64,000 bases of DNA from Lepidurus packardi (taxonomy: Eukaryota > Arthropoda > Branchiopoda > Notostraca > Triopsidae), in NCBI GenBank assembly GCA_023053545.1, contig JAKZAN010000006.1, positions 4,779,001 to 4,843,000 on the forward strand, given 5' to 3'. The translations under genes were made by a program, and so were the position numbers. Each line of letters starts with the position of its first letter. Position 1 is the first letter of the stretch. Positions 52,091 through 62,982 of the stretch are shown piece after piece. The notes below the pieces were generated by a model. It had not been told where the DNA came from. It did no database searches and was given only the letters and a program-made list of their open reading frames with translations.

Positions 52091-53939
52091 TGCACGGAAT
52101 TGGAACTCACTGTTGTTTCTTTCTTTCTTTCGCTTTCAATTCTGGTCCACGGGCTTGAGCAAGACGTCTAACGAAAGAAACTGACGCATGATCACTGTAC
52201 GATTGCGGAAACGGCACTGCGGTAGGAAAAACTTTATGATATTAATAAGCAGAAGCGTTAAAAAGATATGGAGTGACTGGCTTGTCGGCCGAATCAAGAA
52301 TGTCGCTGATGCGCTAGCACGTCGTACAATCCGTCACGATGGTATGCTTGACTCCCACTTGGCTTTAGAACTACGCTTCACTGCCTTTACGGTTTCAGAA
52401 TGGAGCACGAACAAGAGCACCTCTTCGTCCTAAGGCGTCCATGGCGTCCCCTTAGCCTCAGGCTGGGCGGGACGACTGTTTCCTTCCCACGAGCGTCCGA
52501 GTTCCAGTAAAGTGTTTAAAACAGGAAAAAAGGGAAGGCCTGAAAGAAAAAAGAACTGTAATACCAGACTCGAGTTCGTTAGCGTAGGTCAAGAGGCTAA
52601 ACGACTCCCAATCTTCGAGGCGTTAACAAAAAACGTGTAAATCGGCAAGGAGGAGCAAACATGAACTTGTGGATGCCATTTGGCCCTTTCTGCACTGCAC
52701 GGTTTACAACGTGAACGTGACATTGAGGCTTCCCCGCTAATTAGATTGGGGTAATACGATTGCTGCTCAGTGAGCTTTCCGGAGAATTATTAAACAGCTT
52801 AACTGACTTGCAAATTCATCCAACAGGAGATGGACTCGTTCATATAACCTCGACGCAAACAAAACGGATCTGTTTTGCTTTATGACCACTTGTGTTTACA
52901 TAGTCTCAAAAGACAGCCAATAAACTTCCTGATATGAGAATAATTTGGCTTATAATTCAAGTCTGTTTAAACATGCTAATTGAAACAATCGTACTCCTAG
53001 CCTAGTAAACTATGCTTCGGTAGCTCGCGTTCCGATCATTACTATCGATTTGAATTATCGGATATTTACCATTCGTTTAATCGACTAGAATGACCTGAAT
53101 GTCATTCTGAACGATTAAACTTAAACGAAAGTCAAGATGTTGAACATGCAACATAAGAACAACCTGATATTTTACTAACAGGAAGCTGCTAATTCAAGGA
53201 ACTACGTCCTTAGTTAGAAGATTTTGAAGTAAAGTAAGCTCCCTGGACCTTGTTTACAGCGTTAGCCTTCCGCCATTGGCGTCCGATAGTTTCAGTAACA
53301 CAGTCCGTAACTTCAATTCCCTACAAAGTATAAATCACCGCAAAAGTTAGGAAGCTAAACAAATAACAAGAAAAATAGCTAAAAAAAATAACAAGAAAAA
53401 TATCTCTATGTAATCCAAGCTTTCTGCTACCCGTAACATATACTATTGTTTACGTTATGGCTGGTGTATCACCTATAGCCCCCTTAGGGTCATGAGTCAT
53501 ACGTCTATGAAAATGCATAAGACTAAATAAGAGCTCAGGTGTCCTCATTAACATCGTTCCCCCTTGAAATATAGTGTATGCGGGAAGGGATATTACACAG
53601 CGAAACGTGAATTGAAGGAGGGTGATTACTGAAACGTGACGGTGTAAATCGATCTTTCGCTTTAATATGCATATAAGGCCTATACTATCCCTTTGCACTT
53701 TCCCACTTTTGTATTCCTTGTAACGCTTGCGTGCATTGAGAACAATAACACGTGCCTTTATCCTTCTCGCCGACTGGCCTTAACATAACTTTCTTCTGCA
53801 TTTCCTTTCAGGACTTTTGAAATTCGTCTGAATAAATAAGGGAACGCTTCAAGAATAGAGATTAAATATGAAGTGGCCATGAGGAAAACCGAAAGCCAAT
53901 TTTTTGCATGCCACGAACGTGATCCGCTACACTTTTGCT
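52091..53939. other. Intergenic between rhophilin and DDX1
   Basis: This includes the rhophilin promoter side (CTTTCTTTCTTTCG tract near 52120) and the DDX1 3' flank. One symmetric stem-loop at 53075-53120 is listed separately. No gene was seen. Confidence 0.4.
53075..53120. other. 46-bp imperfect palindrome (stem-loop)
   Basis: GTTTAATCG, three bases, AGAATGAC, loop CTGAAT, GTCATTCT, three bases, CGATTAAAC: two perfect stem blocks separated by symmetric 3-nt bulges. It lies in non-coding sequence about 820 bp past the DDX1 stop. Role unknown. Confidence 0.7.
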
Positions 53940-56900
53940 TTAACGAACTCGAGTGTAATGACGTTTCAGGAAAATGGTCTGCGCTTGGGCTTCCAAAGTG
54001 GCCAACTCTTGCACTGCGGGCGCCATTTGAGCAACGTGAGTTTGGTACATAGACCCTGATCCAAATACACACAAGAATTCGTTATATAACAAAAGCAAAC
54101 GCGTTTTTACTATACTACAAAGGTTTTTATCTAACCTGTCTGCTTCCTCTTCTGACCGTAGATTACTTTGCCATCAAATTCGTCGAGAGGAACCTTAATG
54201 TCAGGCTCTACTTGCTGAATCGTAATTCCCAAGTGATCTTCAATATCCGCCAAGCACTAAAAGTGATAATAAGGCCAAATATAAGCCACAAATTAAGAAC
54301 CTTGGCTCCTTTCACATGTTGACCTTCATAAAACATGCACGAAGCCCATTAAATGCATAAATACTTTACAGGAGACCTCATAGTAAAGGGAAAAAACTCC
54401 CAGAAGCCTTACTTGCTGCTCATTATACCAGATGCAACATCCCCGTTGCTCCACGAGGTTCGTATTCTGGCAGTTCTTTCCTCGTGAGCTGCACCATTGG
54501 CCATGGTACCAAACTTTTTCCGGTACGGTCGCAACCAACGAAATGGCCAAACCCATGCGCTCAGCTCTGCCTACGCGACCAATTCGATGCAAATAGTTGG
54601 ACTTTTCATCCGGCAAGGTCATGTTTATCACTGCCAATCAAGAAAGAAATAATGAAGCCCGTTCTCCGCTAAATCTTCGAAGGCTACCCAAGGGAAGTCC
54701 TGAAATATCCAAACCCCTAGCTGCCACATCAGTACAAATCAAAAGCTTCACTTCCTTCCTTTTAAACGCTTCCAGATTAGCTCGCCTTTCCTCTGCTGCG
54801 CGATCAGCGTGCAGACAAACACAGGAAAAACGCTTCGCATCTATACCGAAATCAATAGACTCATTCACTTCTTTAAGCCTAGTCATTTCGATTACCTGTA
54901 TGCTTTAAGTAAGATTCCAAGTTATCACAATCCAATTTCGTACGGCAAAAGATGAGGGCTTGTTCTACGATGTGCTCGCGCAGGGCCCGAACGCAGTACT
55001 CGCCTTTCAGTATCTTCACACCTTCGGATAACGCTTCTACATATTAACAAAAAAACAAGAAAGAAACAACATAAACGAAATAAAATAACATATAATTGTA
55101 ATAAAATGTAAAATAAAATATAATATATGAAATGTATAAAATAAATATAAAATAATATAAAAAATATATTAAAATAGTATAAAAATAGTATACAAAATGT
55201 AAAATAAAATATAATATATAAAATGTATAAAATAAATATAAAATAATATAAAAAATATGTTAAAATAGTATAAAAATAATATATAAAATGTAATATAAAA
55301 TAAAATGTTTGGAATTGGGAATTTTTTAGAGTGTTTGAGTGAAGGTTTTCATACCAGAGTTCATGCTGTTAAGCACGAAATCTTTGGCATGCACGCCATC
55401 GGTACGAATTCTTGTTTTCAGATCCATCCACGATTTATCAGCGCGGGGATCGACAGGAACTACTACGTGATGCACCGTTTCCGGCACGGCATCTTCACCT
55501 TTCAGGTCCACCCAGGTGGGAAAGTGCATCAACCGTTCCTATCGACAACAACAAACTGTAAACATGTGGAAATACAAAGAAAGATGGGCGAAACGACAAA
55601 GAACGACGAAAAATAAGGTATTTACAGCCATCTTCTTGACATCAAATGAGTGCAACGTGGCTGAGCAGACAATCATTTGCAAGCGTTTCCCATCCGGACT
55701 GAGTTTAGGAATCTTGGCATGTAAACGGTTGATTAAGTCGCCGTGGTTTTGTTGCAATAATCCATCAGCTTCGTCCAATACGAAGAAGCGGATCTGAGAT
55801 AACACTATGTTGCCAGAGCTGACCAAATCGTCAATGCGACCAGGCGTTCCCACAACAATATCCACCTATTTATACCCGCCAACACGTTAAATTATTATTA
55901 AAGTTTTAAATGATATATACACAATTATGATTACAATTATTATTACATTGTTAAAACACATTAAAATCGTTAAAATATATTAAATAAATTAAATATTTAA
56001 TTTTACGCCTTCTTGGAGTTCAGCAATCTGTGCTTTGGCGTTGACGCCGCCCACAGTTAACACGGTGCGAATATTAGGGTTCTCCATATACTTCTTAAAA
56101 TTGTTAATCTCCTTATACGTTTGCTCTGCCAACTCCCTCGAAGGCTGCAAACGTTAAAAGCGCGTTATTTTATTAGGTTCTGGAAAAAAAATTGGAAATC
56201 CTTCAAAATACCTCGAGAATAAGAGCTTGTGGGGCGTTATTAGAAGCTTTAACAGGTTTGGCAGGCAAAGGGGCCCCTCCTGTAGCGCTATTATTGACCA
56301 GGAAGTCATCAGGAGTCTTAATCAACGGTACATAGCCTGGAGGAGGGCCGAATTTGAACGGTTGATCTCCAAAATTGAAATTGAGCTCCGCATTCTAACA
56401 AGAAAACCGAATCAGAGAAGAAATTCGTATAAAAAAGTGAAAAGAAACGTTACTTTAACGCAACACGCGGGGAAGAACGGACTGCGTCTTAATGGAGGAG
56501 GAATGCGGAAGGCCACGCCTAAGTTCCGCCCATTTTTGGTAAAACTGACTTCGCCCTGATCCAGATCCAGTAAACAGCCTACAGAATCTCCTAGGCCAAA
56601 TGGTTCGCCATAATCATCAAACTGACGATTGTTGGACTTCTTGCCAGTGCCACCGAACCCGAAACCGTGTTTATCCGTTCCCAAATCCAAGGAAGCCTTA
56701 ACAATGAACGATTAATCAGCAAGTATATTACAGTTATAGCGAATAGAAAAGTTTAAGCTAATTTTAAAAAGTTGAAGTTAACCTCAGGGGAAGACCAGCC
56801 GACTCGACAAAGGCCTTCATCAACAAAAGCACACTCGTAGTAATAGCAGCCTTTGTTAACGACGCCTTTCACACAGCGAACTCCATTCCAGCCAGCTTCT

Positions 56901-57345
56901 CGCGATTGGCAACGCAAACCATCGGGCGTGACTGCCATGCCAGGAGATCGGTCGTATAAACTGAGGCCCCAATGGTCCGGTACTGGGGTTACGTGAGCTA
57001 GTTTAGAGCCTTTGCCTTGCTGCAGATCTTTGCGGGTTTCCCAGACAATTTGCAGAATGGGCAGGCAAAAAGCACCCGTTTTACCACTTCCAGTCTCGGC
57101 AGCCATTAGCACGTCTCCGCCACCCAATATAAGAGGAATTGCTTCAGCTTGAACGTCCGTAGGTAACCTTTTAATAAGACCATGATGTAACACAAACTAT
57201 TGATTGAAAACGAGAAGAAAAACTTACGTCCAATCCAGTTCTTCGACTCGTTTGGCAATCTCTTGCAGCACGCCCATTTCTAAAGAATTACATGAGGGTA
57301 CTTAGGTAGTTTAGTAATGGTTTCATTACCTTCGAAGGCCGACAT
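53940..57345 (-). CDS. DDX1: ATP-dependent RNA helicase DDX1
   Basis: DDX1 is a DEAD-box helicase with a SPRY domain inserted in its first RecA lobe; it acts in tRNA ligation and RNA granules. Thirteen exons (57330-57345, 57228-57279, 56783-57167, 56454-56696, 56212-56394, 56007-56144, 55626-55865, 55355-55538, 54896-55036, 54688-54867, 54413-54630, 54136-54256, 53940-54055) give 738 residues; human is 740. Motifs: [16 protein letters not shown] (Q motif region), [12 protein letters not shown] (I), SPRY ([33 protein letters not shown]), PSRELAEQT (Ia), [14 protein letters not shown] (II), CSATL (III), FCRTKLD (IV), [15 protein letters not shown] (V), HRIGRVGR (VI). The C-terminal part keeps CSSRGK and [13 protein letters not shown]. 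The join between the exons at 54896 and 54867 needs a 28-nt intron or a 1-bp correction. [12 protein letters not shown] has a small insertion relative to the human form. Confidence 0.95.
55040..55310. repeat. AT-rich low-complexity tract in a DDX1 intron
   Basis: Imperfect repeats of ATAAAATATAATATA and AAATGTATAAAATAAATAT fill the intron between the exons ending at 55036 and starting at 55355. A block of about 110 bp appears twice in slightly changed form. Confidence 0.8.
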
Positions 57346-57386
57346 GACTGCAAATTCCTAGAAAAACCGGCAGTGTTGCTATTGGT

Positions 57387-58995
57387 ACCACCGGAGCCGC
57401 GGTGGCGTTATGAGTTTACTCAGAAAGTGTAAGGATTTTTGCCTATAATGTACGGACGCATGTATAGTAGTATGGAAGAATTGGTGTAGTGGGCAGAGGC
57501 AACTACTGATACAAAGGTGGAGAGGGTTCGATTCCCTTCATGGGCAGTTTTTTTCTTTTATTATTTTAAATTATCCTGCATTTAAATTATTATGTGTTTT
57601 ACTTTTTATTCTGTATCTTCAATTATTCTGTGTTTCTAATTATTTCAAATTATCCTGCATTTAAATTATTATGTGTTTTACTTTTTCTGTTTTAAATTAT
57701 GTTATGTTTAATTATGTGCAATGTTTTCTCCTTGTACTATGGTACACGTAATTCCTTTTCACTTATTATGTGAAAAATTATTCTGTATTACCGGAGGTGC
57801 CGTCTGAGTTAAAGTGTAAGTGGTACCACCGGAGGTGCCGTAGCGTTATGAGTTTACTCAAAAAGTGTAAGGATTTTTGCGTATAATGTACGGACGCATG
57901 TATAGTAGTATGGAAGATTTGGTGTAGTGGGCAGAGGCAACTACTGATACAACGGTGGAGAGGGTTCGATTCCCTTCATGGGCAGTTTTTTTCTTGTATT
58001 ATTTTAAATTATCCTGCATTTAAATTATTATGTGTTTTACTTTTTCTGTTTTAAATTATGTTATGTTTAATTATGTGCAATGTTTTCTCCTTGTACTATG
58101 GTACACGTAATTCCTTTTCACTTATTATGTGAAAAATTATTCTGTATTACCGGAGGTGCCGTCTGAGTTAAAGTGTAAGTGGTACCACCGGAGGTGCCGT
58201 AGCGTTATGAGTTTACTCAAAAAGTGTAAGGATTTTCGAATACAATCTACGGGCGCATGTCTGACAGTATGGAGGAATTGGTCTAGTGGGCAGGGGCAAC
58301 TACAGACACAACGGTGGAGAGGGTTCGATTCCCTTCATGGGTAGGTTTTTTTCTTGTACTATGGTACAAGAAATTATTTTTGAACTATTTCGTTTTACAT
58401 TTTTCTGTATCTTCAATTATTCTTTATTTCTAATTATTTTAAATTATTCTGCATTTAAATTATTATGTGTTTTACTTGTTCTGTAGGTGCGGTATCGTTA
58501 TGAGTTTACTCAATTAGTGCAAGGATTTTTGCTTATAATGTACGGGCGGGCGCATGTCTATTAGTATGCAATTATAATACTATTAGTCTTGCATACTAAT
58601 ACTTTACCATTTAACTACTGATACGATGGTGGAGAGGGTTCGATTCTCTCCGTGGGCAATTATTTTTTTCTTGTACTATGGTACGAGACATTTTTTCTTA
58701 GCTATTTCGTTTTAAATTATTCTGTATCTTTAATTTTTTCTTATTTTAATTATTTTACATTATTCTGCACCTCAGTTATTCTGTGTTTTACTTGTTATGT
58801 TTTAAGAAGAGTTACTCGAAATGTGTAAGTGGTACCACCGGAGGTGCAGCAGTCCTGCTGGTTGACTCCAACTATGAAAGGATTATTGTTTTTAATGTAA
58901 CGCGCGCCTACAACGTATATCTGAAGAAGTGGTGTAGTGCGCAAACGCACATGGTTCCACCATGGAGGAGAGGGGTCAAACTCTCCGTGGGCAAA
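57387..58995 (+). repeat. Tandem array of tRNA-like SINE units, about five copies
   Basis: Units of about 350-430 bp start with GGTACCACCGGAGGTGCCG or a close form (57387, 57821, 58181, a degenerate copy near 58487, and 58831). Each contains a tRNA-like segment: A box TTGGTGTAGTGGGCAG, then GGCAACTACTGATACAA and B box GGTTCGATTCCC (about 57472-57547, 57910-57986, 58270-58346, a partial at 58612-58660, and a worn copy at 58925-58993). The 5' and 3' ends of the segment do not pair as an acceptor stem, so these are not working tRNAs. The rest of the unit is AT-rich (TTTAAATTATTATGTG and similar). Copies two and three are almost identical, indicating recent tandem duplication. Confidence 0.85.
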
Positions 58996-59071
58996 TTTTT
59001 TCTTCTACCATGGGATTTTCATGTTTGTCTTTCTCTCCAAACTCCCTGCGGCGCGGTGGTGCTGGTCCCAA

Positions 59072-59241
59072 CTTGAGTGTCATCCCGGTATCCATGACTC
59101 ACTTTGCTTGCGACTTCCAAAGCTTGCGAACATTGTTACTTCAACATTCTTGCTTCTTGAGTGTCATCCCGGTATCACGTGACTCACTTTGCTTGCGACT
59201 TCCAAAGCTTGCGAACATTGTTACTTCAACATTCTTGCTTC
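59072..59241. repeat. Direct tandem duplication of about 84 bp
   Basis: Two adjacent copies of the sequence running from TTGAGTGTCATCCCGGTATC through TTTGCTTGCGACTTCCAAAG to CAACATTCTTGCTTC differ at only a few bases. They lie 200 bp before the ATG of the OTU gene. Confidence 0.85.
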
Positions 59242-59739
59242 AACAGCATTATTCTTGTGTCACGCTTTCTTCCCTTGTTACGTCGGGTACGTTGTTTTCT
59301 TATTTCTCCTTCATTATTTGCTCTTTTTCTGCATGTTTGCTTGGTTTTTCTTCCATTGTTTGTTTTGTTTTCACTCCTTTTCGCTTCTTTTTTCCCGCTT
59401 TAGCTTGCTGTCTTGAGTCTAAGACATTAAAAGTAGACAAAAATGGTTTCTGTTTTAGGCTTCAGAGGGATTGGGAGGCTTCAGAGATTTAGGGAATGTC
59501 TAGGAAATTTGCGAAAAACAGCAGATTTACCTGCTGCTGCGTTTTCTAATATTTCTCTCGAAAAAATCTTGATTAGTCAAGAAAAGTTGAGTAGTTTCGA
59601 GACATTGTGTTTGGAGTATAGGGAAGAGTTTAGAGGAATTGAACTGCCAACTATTTTGGCACTGCCAGAATCTCTGTGCTATGTTGGTAATTATTATTAT
59701 TTATTGCAACATATAAGGCTTTATAAAGCCTCTTTGTAA

Positions 59740-62568
59740 CTATTTATCTCTACGAAATTGTAACGGGTCAAACATTTTTGAGCCAAAATGCTCATCTAGT
59801 GATTTTTTAAATGTCTGTGAGGAGGAGGATTCGATCACTTTTTCTGGTAGGCTATTCCATTCATCTACGATTCGGTTTTGGAAGGTCCAGCGGCCTACAT
59901 CTTTGAGGAATCGTTCTGTCTTAAGTTTTAGGATATGGCCACGACAATTGCTTTGGTTGAAGCACAATATTTGTTCGGCGGACACATTTTCATAATAGGC
60001 GTGACACAATTTAAACGCTTCTATCAGGTCACCCCGTAGAAACCTATATGCCAGAGTTGGCAGGTTCAAGGCTTTGAGTCTATCTGTATAGGAGAGGTGA
60101 CGAAGATTTCCAGGAAATTTGGTTATTCTCCTTTGAACTTTTTCTAGGGCTTCTAGGTCCCTGTTGAAGAACGGGCGCGTTACACAGTGGCCGTACTCAA
60201 GAATAGGTCTAACGAGCGTTTTATACAGCGTGGACAACATTGTTTTATCCACACAGGTGAAGTTTCGTCTAATTAGTCCAGCCACTCTCGTTGCTTTAGC
60301 CGCAATGCTCGCGTAATGTTGGTGAAATTTAAGTTTTGTGTCAATCAGGACTCCAAGATCCCGTTCACAGTCGGTCTTGGCAATTACTTCGCCACCCAGG
60401 ACATAACTACTTGTGACAGATTCATTTCCAATCCTCAGTTGGTGACACTTTGTGATGTTCAATTCCATCAGCCATTTCTCCATCCAAAGCTCAATACTTT
60501 TAATGTCATCTTGGAGCTTAATCATATCCTCCGGGCAGTTAATTACGTTACTAATTTTGGTATCATCCGCGTAAAGAAAGACTGTCGACTCAATTTTGTC
60601 TGTTAGGTCATTTATATATATGTTAAATAGTAACGGACCCAGAACCGAGCCCTGGGGAACTCCGCTTAGGACATCTATCACTAAGTCACTGACTTCACCT
60701 TCAACACAAACTGACTGCGTCCGATTCGTTAAGAAACTTTTAATCCATTTAGTCAGGGTGGGTGAGGTACTAGGACCGAGACCGTAGTCAACTAATTTTT
60801 GAATAAGTCTACCATGGGGTACTTTGTCGAACGCCTTTTTAAGGTCCAGATATATAACATCAGTTTGGAGCCCCTTATCCGCATTCTTTTTCCAGTTCTC
60901 GACAGCTAGTAAAAGTTGACTTTCAGCGGAGCGTCCAGGTAAAAATCCGAACTGTTTATCTGATAATATTTTTCTGTGTCTAAATTCGGTCAAAATGTGG
61001 TCAGCAATAATTGATTCGAGGATTTTGCACGTTACACAAGTTAAACTAATAGGCCTATAATTTGAGGGTAAGTCACGTTTCCCGGATTTAAAGATTGGGG
61101 TAACAACAGCACTATTCCATATTGTCGGGAGTTGGCCAGAGGAAATGGATTTTCGATAAATGAAAGTAAGCGGTTTGACTAGGACAGCAGCAGCTTCCTT
61201 GAGGACTTTAGGGTGTAACATGTCCGGGCCAGGGGACTTGGATGTATCCAACCTGTTAAGTTTCTCTAAAACCATTGACGCGCAAATATTGAGTGGGGGA
61301 AAAGGATCTTCCGAGACACAAGAATCAACCTCTGTTATATCTATTTCGCGCGTAAATACAACAGAGAAGTGTCGGTTTAGTACATTTGCCTTTTCAATCG
61401 GTTCAGAAACAGTAAGTCTCGTGGTTTCATCTAGTAATGGAGGTATAATGGTTCCGTTCTTTCTTTTCGCATTGACATGTTTCCAGAAGATTTTGGGATT
61501 GTCTTTTAAATTTTTTGCCAGTAGACTTTCTCTTCTGTTTACTTCCTGTCTGGTGGCTTTGCGCACTTTATTGCGGAAGCGTCGGTAATTTAACTCCAAT
61601 GAAGAGTCATCTTTGTTTGATTTGAAGGCATTCCAGGCATCCCTTTTTTCGGCTATTAATTTCAATGTTTCCCTAGAAACTGCTGCTCTACTACTATGTC
61701 GTCTAGGCGGTATGAAGCAATATTCCACAGATTTTACTGTGCGCAGGAACTTGCTGTACAGATCATCCATGGATTCTAAGTCTTGAAATGCTTGATCCCA
61801 GTTGACTTTGGAAAGGACTCTTCTTATCTCCTGGTAGTTGCCTTTATAGTAGTTCGGCCGTTGTATATTCTTCTTTTCCAGTCGGTTAGTTTGCAGGATA
61901 AAAGTTATTACAGCATGATCCGATTTTCCGATTGGCGACTGGACTTCAACATATGTCACAACCTCGGGGTTACTTACAAGTAGAAGATCGAGCAAGCTCG
62001 GTTTGTTTGTTCCACGGACTCGAGTGGGTTCCTCAATTAATTGGTCAAGGAAGTTATTGTTGAAACAATTAAGAAATACGTTTTCAGGATTAATTTGTTG
62101 CGAGTGTGTATAACGGTGTTGCCAATTAGCTTTAGGGAGATTAAAGTCACCCACTATGACTATATTTTGATTTGGGGAAGCTGTCATTTCCGAAATTTCA
62201 GCGCAAATCTCCTTATCATTTTCTGCGGTGCTGTAAGGACTTCTATAACACACACCGAAGATCGTATTCATTCCATTTAAATGACTGATTCGTAACCATA
62301 ACATTTCTTGGGGCACAGATTCACGTTGGGGTACGGGGTACACTCTCAAATTGTTTTTACTATAACAAATAACGCCACGCCCAAGGTCACTATCCAAATT
62401 GATGTCAAGCGTGTTGTATCCACTGATTGATAATTCAGCAGCTGTAGGTTTGAACCTGCAGTTTTTAGGTTTAACCTCCACAATTGCTATAATGTCTGGC
62501 TCTTCAGATTGTGCAAGTAGTCTCGTTTCTTCAATTTTGTTTAAAAGAGAATCAGAGTTAAAGAACAT
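59740..62568 (-). CDS. Retrotransposon ORF2: endonuclease and reverse transcriptase
   Basis: The 942-residue protein makes the element's DNA copy at a nicked target. The apurinic-like endonuclease (1-225) has IIAIVEVKP (catalytic Glu at 31), GVCYRSPYS, VGDFNLPKANW (140-149) and the closing SDH (216-218). The reverse transcriptase (about 430-720) has SPGPDMLHPKVLKE, SNYRPISLTCVTCKILE, KQFGFLPGRSAESQLLL, DLKKAFDKVPHGRL, GVPQGSVLGPLLFNIYINDL and FLYADDTKI (YADD at about 666). The C-terminal part includes LVRPILEYGHCV and EKVQRRITKF, common to this clade. The frame has no stops or shifts, which suggests a young copy. The ATG at 62568 begins MFFNSDSLLNKIEE, which lines up with the usual start of the endonuclease. 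Confidence 0.95.
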   Translation of the reverse strand: MFFNSDSLLNKIEETRLLAQSEEPDIIAIVEVKPKNCRFKPTAAELSISGYNTLDINLDSDLGRGVICYSKNNLRVYPVPQRESVPQEMLWLRISHLNGMNTIFGVCYRSPYSTAENDKEICAEISEMTASPNQNIVIVGDFNLPKANWQHRYTHSQQINPENVFLNCFNNNFLDQLIEEPTRVRGTNKPSLLDLLLVSNPEVVTYVEVQSPIGKSDHAVITFILQTNRLEKKNIQRPNYYKGNYQEIRRVLSKVNWDQAFQDLESMDDLYSKFLRTVKSVEYCFIPPRRHSSRAAVSRETLKLIAEKRDAWNAFKSNKDDSSLELNYRRFRNKVRKATRQEVNRRESLLAKNLKDNPKIFWKHVNAKRKNGTIIPPLLDETTRLTVSEPIEKANVLNRHFSVVFTREIDITEVDSCVSEDPFPPLNICASMVLEKLNRLDTSKSPGPDMLHPKVLKEAAAVLVKPLTFIYRKSISSGQLPTIWNSAVVTPIFKSGKRDLPSNYRPISLTCVTCKILESIIADHILTEFRHRKILSDKQFGFLPGRSAESQLLLAVENWKKNADKGLQTDVIYLDLKKAFDKVPHGRLIQKLVDYGLGPSTSPTLTKWIKSFLTNRTQSVCVEGEVSDLVIDVLSGVPQGSVLGPLLFNIYINDLTDKIESTVFLYADDTKISNVINCPEDMIKLQDDIKSIELWMEKWLMELNITKCHQLRIGNESVTSSYVLGGEVIAKTDCERDLGVLIDTKLKFHQHYASIAAKATRVAGLIRRNFTCVDKTMLSTLYKTLVRPILEYGHCVTRPFFNRDLEALEKVQRRITKFPGNLRHLSYTDRLKALNLPTLAYRFLRGDLIEAFKLCHAYYENVSAEQILCFNQSNCRGHILKLKTERFLKDVGRWTFQNRIVDEWNSLPEKVIESSSSQTFKKSLDEHFGSKMFDPLQFRRDK

Positions 62569-62625
62569 ACATTTTAAATCCCGGTTCTTGGTCTTTAATC
62601 TGGAAGGCTTTGCCCTGGAGTTATG

Positions 62626-62982
62626 TCAATCCTGCTGAGAGATAGGTGCAACTGCGTTCGACGATTTTTCTACACGCTGGTTCGTGGATAAACTAGGATA
62701 GTTACCAGCGCCTGAGCGCGCATTGTGCGATTTTTGTTCTCTCTCCTTCTTCTCTTTCTGTCTAATAGGGCAACTTGCGTCAAAAGCAAAGTGTTCACCT
62801 TTGCAATTCACACATTTTTTGGTATCCTCCAAGCATTTCCTTGTGTCATGTTTTTGGGCACATTTTCCACAAGTTGGTTCTTTATCTCGGCATACCGCGG
62901 CTACGTGGCCGTATGCTTGACAGAGAAAGCATTGATGATACTGAGGGGGGTTGTTGTCTTCTACTTTAATTCGCCTATTAAA
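62626..62982 (-). CDS. Retrotransposon ORF1, C-terminal part with three zinc knuckles (5'-truncated)
   Basis: The frame carries CFLCQAYGHVAAVC (CX2CX4HX4C), CGKCAQKHDTRKC and CVNCKGEHFAFDASC, typical of nucleic-acid-binding ORF1 proteins of non-LTR elements, then a lysine/glutamate-rich tail ending ISQQD. It stops 57 nt before ORF2. Upstream of RRIKVEDNN the frame is only antisense to the OTU gene, so the N-terminal part of ORF1 is missing through 5' truncation at insertion. No start codon of its own remains. Confidence 0.85.
   Translation of the reverse strand, partial: FNRRIKVEDNNPPQYHQCFLCQAYGHVAAVCRDKEPTCGKCAQKHDTRKCLEDTKKCVNCKGEHFAFDASCPIRQKEKKEREQKSHNARSGAGNYPSLSTNQRVEKSSNAVAPISQQD

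Noticed and set aside
57472..57547. Functional tRNA gene
   Set aside because: A and B boxes are present, but the two ends do not pair as an acceptor stem and the segment recurs in tandem units.
62725..62982. N-terminal part of the 377-residue plus-strand frame upstream of the OTU region
   Set aside because: It is antisense to the zinc knuckles of the retrotransposon ORF1; the real upstream part of the OTU gene lies at 59443-59687.
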